Source: Nitrospirillum sp034653275 (GTDB taxonomy: Bacteria > Pseudomonadota > Alphaproteobacteria > Azospirillales > Azospirillaceae). Taken from it: a stretch of 64,000 bases of DNA. The stretch covers positions 1,054,001-1,118,000 of the forward strand of contig NZ_JAYEES010000003.1 of NCBI RefSeq assembly GCF_034653275.1. Reading direction: 5' to 3'. A model generated the notes under the pieces. It did not search any database. It worked only from the letters and a program-made list of their open reading frames with translations, and was not told the DNA's origin. The translations under genes and the position numbers were made by a program. This document shows positions 34,930-43,062 of this stretch, piece after piece; position 1 is the first letter of the stretch; each line of letters begins with the position of its first letter.

Positions 34930-35775
34930 ATGGCGCGCCGGTTTCTCAAGATGCACGGGCTGGGCAACGACTTCGTCGTTCTGGACGCCCGCCACACCCC
35001 CCTGTCCTTGACGGGCGCGCAGGCGCGCGTCCTGGCCGACCGCCGCTTCGGCGTCGGCTGCGACCAGATCATCATTTTGGAACCGCCGCAATCGGCCGGT
35101 GCCGACGTCTTCATGCGCATCCTGAACCCGGACGGCAGCGAGTCCGGCGCCTGCGGCAACGCCACGCGCTGTGTCGCCTCGCTGGTGGCGGCTGAGGGAG
35201 CCGGACGCGACCGTCTGACGGTGGAGACCATCAGCGGCCTGCTGCCCGCCGTCCGCCATGCCGATGGCATGGTGACGGTGGACATGGGGCCCGCCCGCCT
35301 GGATTGGCGGCAGATTCCGTTGGCCGAGCCGGCCGACACGCTGTCGCTGGACGTGGCCGCCGGGCCGCTGTCCAACCCTTGCGCCGTCAACATGGGCAAC
35401 CCCCACGCCGTCTTCTTCGTGGATGATGCGGAGGCGGTGGATTTGGCCACGTGGGGCCCCCAGCTGGAACACCACACCGCCTTTCCCGAGCGCGCCAATA
35501 TCGAGGTGGCGACCGTGGTTGCGCCCGGCCGGGTGCGCATGCGGGTGTGGGAACGCGGCGCCGGCATCACGCTGGCTTGCGGGTCCGGCGCCTGCGCCAC
35601 CCTGGTGGCGGCGGCCCGCCGCGGTCTGACCGGCCGCCGGGCCGAGATCGTCATGGACGGCGGCGCGCTGACCATCGAGTGGCGCGAGGACGGGCACGTG
35701 CTGATGACCGGGCCGGTGGCCACGGCCTTCAGCGGGACGCTCGATGACACCCTGCTGGCGGGCGCCGCGCCATGA
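34930..35775 (+). CDS. dapF: Diaminopimelate epimerase
   Basis: PLP-independent epimerase converting LL- to meso-diaminopimelate for lysine and peptidoglycan. 281 residues. The two catalytic cysteines are in SGACGNATRC (about residue 75) and LACGSGACAT (about 218); MHGLGNDFVVLD marks the N-terminus. Its stop overlaps the mtaB start (ATGA), so the genes are translationally coupled. Confidence 0.95.
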   Translation: MARRFLKMHGLGNDFVVLDARHTPLSLTGAQARVLADRRFGVGCDQIIILEPPQSAGADVFMRILNPDGSESGACGNATRCVASLVAAEGAGRDRLTVETISGLLPAVRHADGMVTVDMGPARLDWRQIPLAEPADTLSLDVAAGPLSNPCAVNMGNPHAVFFVDDAEAVDLATWGPQLEHHTAFPERANIEVATVVAPGRVRMRVWERGAGITLACGSGACATLVAAARRGLTGRRAEIVMDGGALTIEWREDGHVLMTGPVATAFSGTLDDTLLAGAAP

Positions 35776-37085
35776 GTGCCGAGCATGAGCACGAGCATCG
35801 CCAGGAAGGCTCCGGCCCGGAGATCTCCGGCGAGGCCGGCGGGCCGCAGGTCGTCACCTTTGGCTGCCGCCTTAACGCCTACGAGTCCGAGGTGATGCGC
35901 GACCACGCGCGCGCCGCCGGCCTGGGCCCCGTGCTGATCTTCAACACCTGCGCCGTGACCTCGGAAGCCGAGCGCCAGGCCCGCCAGGCCATCCGCAAGG
36001 CCCGGCGCGAGAACCCGGACACCCGTATCGTCGTCACCGGCTGCGCCGCCCAGGTCAACCCCGGCACCTTCGCCGCCATGCCCGAGGTCGACCAGATCCT
36101 GGGCAACGATTTGAAGCTGAAGGCCGACAGCTGGACCAGCTTCGGCGCCGGCCAGGCGGAGCGGGTGATCGTCAACGACATCATGTCGGTGCGCGAGACA
36201 GCCAGTCACCTGATCCAGGGCATGGAGGGCCGCGCCCGGGCCTTCATCCAGGTGCAGAACGGCTGCGACCACCGCTGCACTTTCTGCATCATTCCCTACG
36301 GCCGGGGCAATTCCCGCTCCGTTCCCATCGGTGAGATCGTGACCCAGGTGCGCACCCTGGTGGAACAGGGCTACCGCGAGGTGGTGCTGACCGGGGTGGA
36401 CGTCACCAGCTATGGCCCCGACCTGCCGGGAGCCCCCACCCTGGGCCAGATGATCCGCCGGCTGCTGGCCCTGGTGCCGGAACTGCCGCGCCTGCGCCTG
36501 TCCTCGCTGGACCCGGTGGAGATCGACGACGACCTCTGGCGCCTGATCGCCGAGGAACCGCGCCTGATGCCCCACCTGCACGTCAGCCTGCAGGCCGGCG
36601 ACGACATGGTGCTGAAGCGCATGAAGCGCCGTCACAGCCGCGCCGACGCCGTGGCCTTCTGCCAGCGCGCGCGGGACCTGCGCCCCGACATGGTGTTCGG
36701 TGCCGACCTCATCGCCGGTTTCCCCACGGAAACGGACGAGATGTTCCAGAACACCCTGGACGCCGTGGCCGATTGCGGCCTGACCTGGCTGCACGTCTTC
36801 CCCTACAGCCCGCGCCCCGGCACCCCGGCCGCCCGCATGCCCCAGGTGGACAAGGCGGTGCGCAAGGAACGGGCCGCCCTGCTGCGCGCGGCGGGCGAGG
36901 CGGCGGTGCGCCGGCACTTGGCCAGCCAGCAGGGGCGCACCGTCAGGGTGCTGGTGGAAAAGGGCCGCGTGGGCCGCACGGAACAATTCGCCGAGGTGCG
37001 GCTGGATCGCGATTTCGCGCCGGGCACGCTCGTGGACGCCCGCATCGCCGGGCTGGATGGCGACATGCTGATGGGTTGCTGCTGA
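35772..37085 (+). CDS. mtaB: tRNA t6A37 methylthiotransferase MtaB
   Basis: Radical SAM enzyme that makes ms2t6A at position 37 of tRNAs reading ANN codons. 437 residues: UPF0004 domain (TFGCRLNAYES, NTCAVTSEAE, VTGCAAQ), radical SAM motif CDHRCTFCIIPYGRG, and a C-terminal TRAM domain. The NTCAVT and LNAYES variants are typical of MtaB rather than MiaB. Sits between dapF (4-nt overlap) and ftsY (1-nt overlap). Confidence 0.92.
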   Translation: MSAEHEHEHRQEGSGPEISGEAGGPQVVTFGCRLNAYESEVMRDHARAAGLGPVLIFNTCAVTSEAERQARQAIRKARRENPDTRIVVTGCAAQVNPGTFAAMPEVDQILGNDLKLKADSWTSFGAGQAERVIVNDIMSVRETASHLIQGMEGRARAFIQVQNGCDHRCTFCIIPYGRGNSRSVPIGEIVTQVRTLVEQGYREVVLTGVDVTSYGPDLPGAPTLGQMIRRLLALVPELPRLRLSSLDPVEIDDDLWRLIAEEPRLMPHLHVSLQAGDDMVLKRMKRRHSRADAVAFCQRARDLRPDMVFGADLIAGFPTETDEMFQNTLDAVADCGLTWLHVFPYSPRPGTPAARMPQVDKAVRKERAALLRAAGEAAVRRHLASQQGRTVRVLVEKGRVGRTEQFAEVRLDRDFAPGTLVDARIAGLDGDMLMGCC

Positions 37086-38227
37086 TGTTCGATTGGATCA
37101 AGCGTAAGAAGCCCGCCGCCGAAATCCCGGCGGCCGTCCCGCCCACGCCTGAAACTCCAGTCGTCGTAGAGCCTGTTTCGCAGCCGGAACAACCGCCAGC
37201 CCTGCCTGAGGTGGCGACGGAGCCGGTGGTGGATACGCCCGCGCCTAAATCCGCCCTGGTCCTGGACGCCGCCCCGGTGGCGCCGATGGAGGAGGCGCCG
37301 CAGGGCAGCTGGCTGTCGCGCCTGCGCCGGGGCCTGTCCAAGTCCACCACCCGGCTGACCGACGGCATCGGCGGCATCTTCACCAAGCGCAAGTTGGATG
37401 ACGAGACGCTGGAGGAGCTGGAGGAGCTGCTGATCCAGGCGGATCTGGGCCCCGCCATGGCGGCCCGCGTCACCGCCGACTTGGCCAAGAGCCGCTTCGG
37501 CAAGGAGGTCTCGCCTGACGAGGTGAAGCGCTTCCTGGCCGATGAGATCGGCAAGGTGCTGGCCCCCGTCGCCCGGCCCCTGGTGCTGGACGGCAACCAC
37601 AAGCCCCACGTGGTGCTGGTGGTGGGCGTGAACGGCACGGGCAAGACCACCACCATCGGCAAGTACGCGCGGGAATTGCGCGCCGCCGGCAAGACCGTGT
37701 GGCTGGCCGCCGGCGACACCTTCCGCGCCGCCGCCGTCAGCCAGCTGCAGATCTGGGGTGAGCGCACCGGCGCCCCCGTGGTGGCGAAGGAGACGGGGGC
37801 GGACGCCGCCGGCCTGGCCTATGAGGCGCTGGAGAAGGCTCGGGCCGCTGGCGCCGACGTACTGCTGATCGACACCGCCGGCCGCCTGCAGAACAAGCAA
37901 GGCCTGATGGATGAGCTGCGCAAGATCGTGCGCGTCATCAAGAAGGTGGACCCCACCGCCCCCCACACCACCCTGCTGACCCTGGACGCCACCACCGGCC
38001 AGAACGCCCATTCGCAGGTCGAGGTGTTCAAGGAGATGGTGTCGGTCAACGGCCTGATCCTGACCAAGCTGGACGGCTCCGCCCGCGGCGGCGTACTGGT
38101 GTCGCTGGCGCAGAAGTTCGGCCTGCCGGTCCACGCCATCGGCGTGGGTGAGGGCATCGACGACCTGCGCCCCTTCGACGCCCAATCCTTCGCCGCCTCC
38201 CTGGTTGGCCTGGACGAGGGGCGCTGA
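37085..38227 (+). CDS. ftsY: Signal recognition particle receptor FtsY
   Basis: Membrane-associated GTPase receiving SRP-ribosome complexes. 380 residues from the ATG that overlaps the mtaB stop by one base. N-terminal Pro/Glu/Val-rich A region (about 1-65) with a basic start (FDWIKRKK), then the NG domains: GVNGTGKTTTIGKYA, AGDTFRAAAVSQL, DTAGRLQNKQGLM, LTKLDGSARGG. The short A domain is usual in Alphaproteobacteria. Partner of Ffh, 8 kb to the left. Confidence 0.95.
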   Translation: MFDWIKRKKPAAEIPAAVPPTPETPVVVEPVSQPEQPPALPEVATEPVVDTPAPKSALVLDAAPVAPMEEAPQGSWLSRLRRGLSKSTTRLTDGIGGIFTKRKLDDETLEELEELLIQADLGPAMAARVTADLAKSRFGKEVSPDEVKRFLADEIGKVLAPVARPLVLDGNHKPHVVLVVGVNGTGKTTTIGKYARELRAAGKTVWLAAGDTFRAAAVSQLQIWGERTGAPVVAKETGADAAGLAYEALEKARAAGADVLLIDTAGRLQNKQGLMDELRKIVRVIKKVDPTAPHTTLLTLDATTGQNAHSQVEVFKEMVSVNGLILTKLDGSARGGVLVSLAQKFGLPVHAIGVGEGIDDLRPFDAQSFAASLVGLDEGR

Positions 38228-38280
38228 AACCCAGTTTTAGGCCGCAACGACGGCCGGACATGGTTGAGGGGAGGGGTAGG

Positions 38281-39249
38281 ATGCGGCGTTTGACGCGGCG
38301 TGTGGCGCTGGCCGGCTTGATGGCCGCCGTTTCCCCGCTAGTCTCGGCCCAGCCCGTCGATCCCCGCGCCACCCTGGACGCCCTGGACCAAGCCTTTGGC
38401 GGCCACCAGTCCGGCACCCGTGCCGTGCACGCCAAGGGTCTGGTGGTGGAGGGGACCTTCATCCCGTCGCCCGCCGCCGCCGGCGTTAGCCGCGCGCCGC
38501 ATTTCCTGGCGCCGTCGACGCCCGTGGCCGTCCGCTTCTCCAACTTCGCCGGCATTCCCACCCAGGCGGACGGCGACGCCATGGCCAGCCCGCGTGGCAT
38601 GGCGCTGAAGTTCCACCTGGCCGACGGCACCGACACGGACATCGTCGCCCATTCGGTGAATGGCTTCCCGGTGGCGACGGCGCCGGATTTCCTGGCCATG
38701 GTCCAGGCGGCGGCCGCGCACGACCTTTCCGCCTTCCTGGCGACCCACCCGGCGGCCCGCGCCTTCGAGGCGCTGCCCAAGCCCGTCCCGGCCAGCTACG
38801 CCACCCTGGCCTATTTCGCCGTCAACGCCTTCCGCTTCACCACCGTGCAAGGCCAGGCCACCGTTGGCCGCTACCGCCTGGTGCCCGAGGCGGGGCTGGC
38901 GGTGCTGGCGCCGGGCGAGGCGGCCCGCCGGCCGACCGACTATCTGGCGGTGGAGCTGGCGCGGCGCTTGGCCCAGGGTCCGGCGCGCTTTCGCTTGCTG
39001 CTGCAGGTGGCGGAGGCTGGCGATGTGGTTGGCGACGCCACCGTCGCCTGGCCAGAGACGAGACCTCTCATCGACCTGGGCACCCTGACCTTGACCGGCA
39101 TCGCCGCCGACCAGGACTTCCAGCAGCGCACCCTGCTGTTCCTGCCCGGCCGCCTGCCAGCCGGCATCGAGCCCGCCGACCCCATGGTGGACGCCCGCAC
39201 GCCGATCTACGGTGCCTCCTTCCGCCGGCGCATGGGCGAAGCGGGCTGA
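38281..39249 (+). CDS. Exported catalase-family (SrpA-like) haem peroxidase
   Basis: Small catalase-related peroxidase. 322 residues from the ATG at 38281 (GGAGGGG just upstream). The signal sequence contains LTRRVAL, close to the Tat pattern, suggesting folded export with haem. Catalase-fold residues are in place: distal His in RAVHAKGLVVEG, Asn in VRFSNFAG, the SPRGMALKFHLADG stretch, and the proximal Arg/Tyr in DARTPIYGASF. Shorter than true catalases, so probably an organic-substrate peroxidase. Starts 53 nt after ftsY. Confidence 0.85.
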   Translation: MRRLTRRVALAGLMAAVSPLVSAQPVDPRATLDALDQAFGGHQSGTRAVHAKGLVVEGTFIPSPAAAGVSRAPHFLAPSTPVAVRFSNFAGIPTQADGDAMASPRGMALKFHLADGTDTDIVAHSVNGFPVATAPDFLAMVQAAAAHDLSAFLATHPAARAFEALPKPVPASYATLAYFAVNAFRFTTVQGQATVGRYRLVPEAGLAVLAPGEAARRPTDYLAVELARRLAQGPARFRLLLQVAEAGDVVGDATVAWPETRPLIDLGTLTLTGIAADQDFQQRTLLFLPGRLPAGIEPADPMVDARTPIYGASFRRRMGEAG

Positions 39250-39283
39250 GGGGAATGGTCGCGCAACCGTCATCAGGGTGCGC

Positions 39284-39426
39284 TTGACAGATGCCTGGCA
39301 CTTGCCCAACTATGAACGATGAAGCCGCACGCGGGGAAAGCCCGGTGCGGCTTTTCTATTTTTTAAAAGACTTTGCTGACGAAGGGGTCCGCCAACGGCA
39401 ATCCGGTCGCGGGCGGGAAGGACCCC
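39284..39426 (+). promoter_or_regulatory. amn leader: promoter-like site, terminator hairpin and second stem-loop
   Basis: TTGACA (39284-39289) with AACTAT 18 nt later, then a stem AAGCCGCAC/GTGCGGCTT (39322-39330 / 39345-39353) followed by TTTTCTATTTTTT. A second stem GGGGTCC/GGACCCC (39384-39390 / 39420-39426) ends 8 nt before the amn ribosome site. The first hairpin may simply end the peroxidase transcript; together with the second it could also control amn. Confidence 0.55.
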
Positions 39427-39449
39427 AGAATAAAAGAGGAGTTTTCCGA

Positions 39450-40958
39450 TTGAACGCACCGGTTTCCCTGCAGGCTGACAAGGTCGTCACCTTCACCGAC
39501 GCGGATGCCGCCTTCACCCACGTGTTGGCGCTGTACAATGACGCGGTCGGGCATTTGCGGGCCCGCTTCCAGGATTACGCCAGGGGCGAGAGTTTCACCG
39601 GCCGGGTGCGGCGCTTCTATCCGTTCGTGCAGGTGACGGTGGACCACGAGCCCCGGGTGGACAGCCGCCTGGCCTATGGCTTCGTTTCCGGTCCCGGCAC
39701 CTACCGCACCACGCTGACGCGGCCCGACCTCTACGCCTATTACTACCGCCACCAGTTCCAGCAGTTGCTGCGCAACCACACAACCAGCATCGAGGTGGGG
39801 GTGAGCGACATGCCCATTCCCATCCAGTTCGCCTTCCCCGAAGGCATGCATGTGGAAGGCGACCTGCCGCCGGAACACCTGCGCAAACTGCGCGAGGTCT
39901 TCGACCTGCCCGATCTTGCAGTCATGGACGACAGCATCGTCAACGGCACCTACGAATGCCCGCCGGGCTCGCCCGAGCCGTTGGCCCTGTTCACCGGCCC
40001 GCGCGTGGATTACAGCCTGCACCGGCTGAAGCACTATTCCGCCACGGCGCCGGACCATTTCCAGAACTACGTGCTGTTCACCAACTATCAGTTCTACATC
40101 GACGAGTTCGTGCGCCGGGGGCTGGAGACCATGCAGCCGTCGGACGATCCGGAGGTGCAGGCCTACCGCTCGCAGTATGTGGCCTTCGTCGAGCCCGGCG
40201 ACCACGTGACCTTCAACCAGGCGCTGGAACCCGGCCGCGACCCCGAGGGGGAGCGGGTGAAGCGCCTGCCCCAGATGCCCGCCTATCACCTGAAGCGGGC
40301 GGATGGGAACGGCATCACCATCGTCAACATCGGTGTCGGCCCCAGCAACGCCAAGACCATCACCGACCACATCGCCGTGCTGCGGCCCCACGTCTGGCTG
40401 ATGCTGGGCCATTGCGCCGGCCTGCGGGAGACGCAGCGCCTGGGCGACTATGTCCTGGCCCACGGCTATGTCCGCGAGGACAAGGTGCTGGACGCCGACC
40501 TGCCCACCTGGATCCCCGTCCCACCCCTGGCCGAGGTGCAGGTGGCCCTGGAAAAGGCGGTGGGCCATGTCACCGGGCTGGAGGGATGGGAGCTGAAGAG
40601 CCTCATGCGCACCGGCACGGTGGCCACCATCGACAACCGCAACTGGGAACTGCGCGACTACCGCGAGCCGGTGCAGCGCTTCAGCCAAAGCCGCGCCATC
40701 GCGCTGGATATGGAATCGGCCACCATCGCCGCCAACGGCTTTCGCTTCCGCGTGCCCTACGGCACCTTGCTGTGCGTGTCGGACAAGCCGCTGCATGGTG
40801 AGCTGAAGCTGCCCGGCATGGCCAACCACTTCTACCGCGCCCGGGTGGACCAGCACCTGGCCATCGGCATGCTGGCCATGGAACTGATGCGGGAGAACGG
40901 CCTGGAACGCCTGCACAGCCGCAAGCTGCGCAGCTTCGTCGAGGCGGCGTTCCAGTAA
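39450..40958 (+). CDS. amn: AMP nucleosidase
   Basis: Splits AMP into adenine and ribose 5-phosphate, tuning adenylate pools. 502 residues from a TTG at 39450 preceded by AGAGGAG; E. coli Amn is 484. N-terminal Amn-specific domain (FYPFVQVTVDHEP, DMPIPIQFAF), C-terminal nucleoside phosphorylase fold (IVNIGVGPSNAKT, DMESATIAANGFRF, LCVSDKPLHGELK). Stop overlaps the yciB start by one base. Confidence 0.93.
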   Translation: MNAPVSLQADKVVTFTDADAAFTHVLALYNDAVGHLRARFQDYARGESFTGRVRRFYPFVQVTVDHEPRVDSRLAYGFVSGPGTYRTTLTRPDLYAYYYRHQFQQLLRNHTTSIEVGVSDMPIPIQFAFPEGMHVEGDLPPEHLRKLREVFDLPDLAVMDDSIVNGTYECPPGSPEPLALFTGPRVDYSLHRLKHYSATAPDHFQNYVLFTNYQFYIDEFVRRGLETMQPSDDPEVQAYRSQYVAFVEPGDHVTFNQALEPGRDPEGERVKRLPQMPAYHLKRADGNGITIVNIGVGPSNAKTITDHIAVLRPHVWLMLGHCAGLRETQRLGDYVLAHGYVREDKVLDADLPTWIPVPPLAEVQVALEKAVGHVTGLEGWELKSLMRTGTVATIDNRNWELRDYREPVQRFSQSRAIALDMESATIAANGFRFRVPYGTLLCVSDKPLHGELKLPGMANHFYRARVDQHLAIGMLAMELMRENGLERLHSRKLRSFVEAAFQ

Positions 40959-41530
40959 TGTCCCAGCTGATCCGTCTGCTCCTGGAATGGGGCCCGTTGG
41001 TCGTCTTCTTCGTGGCCAACGCCAAGGGTGGGATCATGGTCGCCACCGCCACCTTCATGGTGGCGGCGGTTGTGGCCCTGCCCATCTACCGCAAGCTGGA
41101 TGGTAAGTGGCCGCTGATGCCCCTGGTCACCTGCGGCTTCGTGCTGGTGTTCGGCGGCCTGACCCTGTGGCTGAACGATGAGACCTTCATTAAGGTGAAG
41201 GCCACCATCATCTACCTGCTGTTTGCCCTGGCCCTGGCCGTGGGTATCGCCCTGCGCCGCAACCTGCTGGCCCAGGTGCTGGTGGGTGTGGATCTGGACC
41301 CCGACGGCTGGCGCCGCCTGACCGTGCGCTGGATGGCTTTCTTCCTGGTGCTGGCCGGCGCCAACGAGGTGGCGTGGCGCTTCCTGACCACCGACCAGTG
41401 GGTGGCCTACAAGTCCTTCGTCGTCATCCCGCTGTTCGTGCTGTTCAGCATGGCGCAGGTGCCCCTGATCCTGAAGCATCAGGTGCCGGAAGCCGGGGGC
41501 GGGGCGGACGGCCAGGGCGGCGGGGCGTAA
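40958..41530 (+). CDS. yciB: Inner-membrane septation protein YciB/IspZ
   Basis: Polytopic protein linked to cell-envelope integrity and intracellular septation. 190 residues with five or six membrane helices; family sequence LLEWGPLVVFFVANAK, DGKWPLMPLVTCGF and LTVRWMAFFLVLAGANEVAWR. Ends in a short Gly-rich tail. Translationally coupled to amn. Confidence 0.92.
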   Translation: MSQLIRLLLEWGPLVVFFVANAKGGIMVATATFMVAAVVALPIYRKLDGKWPLMPLVTCGFVLVFGGLTLWLNDETFIKVKATIIYLLFALALAVGIALRRNLLAQVLVGVDLDPDGWRRLTVRWMAFFLVLAGANEVAWRFLTTDQWVAYKSFVVIPLFVLFSMAQVPLILKHQVPEAGGGADGQGGGA

Positions 41531-41532
41531 GG

Positions 41533-42573
41533 ATGCGCGGGCGGCGAAGCGGACTGACGATGGCGCTGATGCTGGGCCTGGCGGCCTGCGCCAGCAACAA
41601 CGCCCAGGAACACGGCACCGCCCTGCACCATCTGGGCGGTCCCGCCGATGGGGTGGTGCTACCGCCGCTGCCCCCTCAGGTCGGTGCCGACAAGGCCGAC
41701 CCCCAAGCCACGCCGGATATGGCGGCGAACGGTGCGCCCGTCCCTGGTGCCCCAGCCGCTGGAACGCCGCGCAAGCGGCCGGTCGCCGCGCAAGCGGCGT
41801 CCACCCAATCCACCCCGGCCACGGCCGCCGGGCCGTTCGCGCCGCCCCCGGACAGCGGCATCCAGGAGGTGGTGGTGACCCCCTTGGACGTCAGCGGCTA
41901 TTGGAAGATCACCGCCCGCTCCACGTTCGGCCTGGGCGATTCGGCCTTCTACAAGCGCTATGAGAACGACACCCACATCTGCCGGTTCGAGCAGACCCGC
42001 GGCCGCCTGTTGGCCTATTGCCCCCTGCTGGACTCGGTGGGGAAGGGGGAGCTGGAGGAGCGCCACCTCAGCCTGTCATGGAGCCTGGCGGGCGGCATCG
42101 CCTTCCATGTCGATGCCGAGGTCGAGGGGACGCCCGGTAGCGGGATGGGGGGTCAGCAATTGTCCTTCACCGGCCAGGCCAACGGCCGGCTGGCGGGTTT
42201 CCTGCCGGTGACGGCGCAGGTGCCGGCGCGCGGCGTGCACTTCGAACCGCCGGCGGACGCAGCCCCGCCCAGCCTGGCGCCCCTGCGGCAGGCCTTGGCC
42301 GACTGGGACAGCGGCCAGCTGACGCCCGGCCTCTACACCCCCAACCTGCTGCCCCGATTGACCAAGCTGCTGGCCCGCCCCAACCGCGCCGCAGGGCGGG
42401 GCGCCTTGCAGGGTTTGCGCTACATCGGCAGCATCGAGCGCGCGCTGAACAAGAAGGACGCGCCCGACGCCCGCATCAGCCACGACGTCTATGAAGCGCG
42501 CTACGCCAGCGGCACCTGGCTGTGCGTGGTCCACCTGGAGGGTGACGGCAAGATCAGCGACTTCGCGTGCTGA
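41533..42573 (+). CDS. Predicted lipoprotein, unknown function
   Basis: 346 residues from the ATG at 41533, 2 nt after yciB. Lipobox LAAC, then an Ala/Pro/Thr-rich linker (about 50-105), then a globular region with SGYWKITARSTFGLGDSAFYKRYENDTHICRF split over a central sheet and a C-terminal helical part (RYIGSIERALNKKDAPD). No family recognised. Operon position with yciB suggests an envelope role. Confidence 0.7.
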   Translation: MRGRRSGLTMALMLGLAACASNNAQEHGTALHHLGGPADGVVLPPLPPQVGADKADPQATPDMAANGAPVPGAPAAGTPRKRPVAAQAASTQSTPATAAGPFAPPPDSGIQEVVVTPLDVSGYWKITARSTFGLGDSAFYKRYENDTHICRFEQTRGRLLAYCPLLDSVGKGELEERHLSLSWSLAGGIAFHVDAEVEGTPGSGMGGQQLSFTGQANGRLAGFLPVTAQVPARGVHFEPPADAAPPSLAPLRQALADWDSGQLTPGLYTPNLLPRLTKLLARPNRAAGRGALQGLRYIGSIERALNKKDAPDARISHDVYEARYASGTWLCVVHLEGDGKISDFAC

Positions 42574-42735
42574 TCCTTGTTCATTGGCTGGCCCGTTACT
42601 GCGGGACTTGCCGCGTTACCGCCCGGTAAATTCGGGTAACCCCCTGGTTTCGCCGCCTTGTCCTTCCCCACCGGCCTTGTAGAGAGGGCGGGCGCGCCGT
42701 CGCGCGCCATCGCCATATAAGGGGAGAATGGGGCC

Positions 42736-43062
42736 ATGCGTAACCGGGTGATCATGGGCGCCGCCATCGGCTGCCTGTCCTTGAGCGGCTGCGTCATCAA
42801 CGCCGACGACAGCGGCCATCACTATGACATGCCGCGCACGGCCACCACCGTCTGCCGGCGCGAGGTCGACCATGTGTACGACGACTATTACAAGATCGTC
42901 TTCGACCTGCCGGTCCTGGCCACCGAGGCGGACGGCCGCCAGACCGTGGTCCAGCCCTTCACCCTGATGCCCCGCCGCGACATCACCGCCGCCGCTGGCC
43001 GCCATGTCATGCGCTGCGTCGTCAAGGACACGGCCCTGATCTCGGTTAGCGAGGATCGTTGA
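42736..43062 (+). CDS. Small predicted lipoprotein, unknown function
   Basis: 108 residues with signal and lipobox (LSGC), then a short domain carrying two cysteines (TVCRREVDH, MRCVVKD). Its last 17 bases overlap the convergent yfhO-like gene tail to tail. No family recognised. Confidence 0.65.
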   Translation: MRNRVIMGAAIGCLSLSGCVINADDSGHHYDMPRTATTVCRREVDHVYDDYYKIVFDLPVLATEADGRQTVVQPFTLMPRRDITAAAGRHVMRCVVKDTALISVSEDR

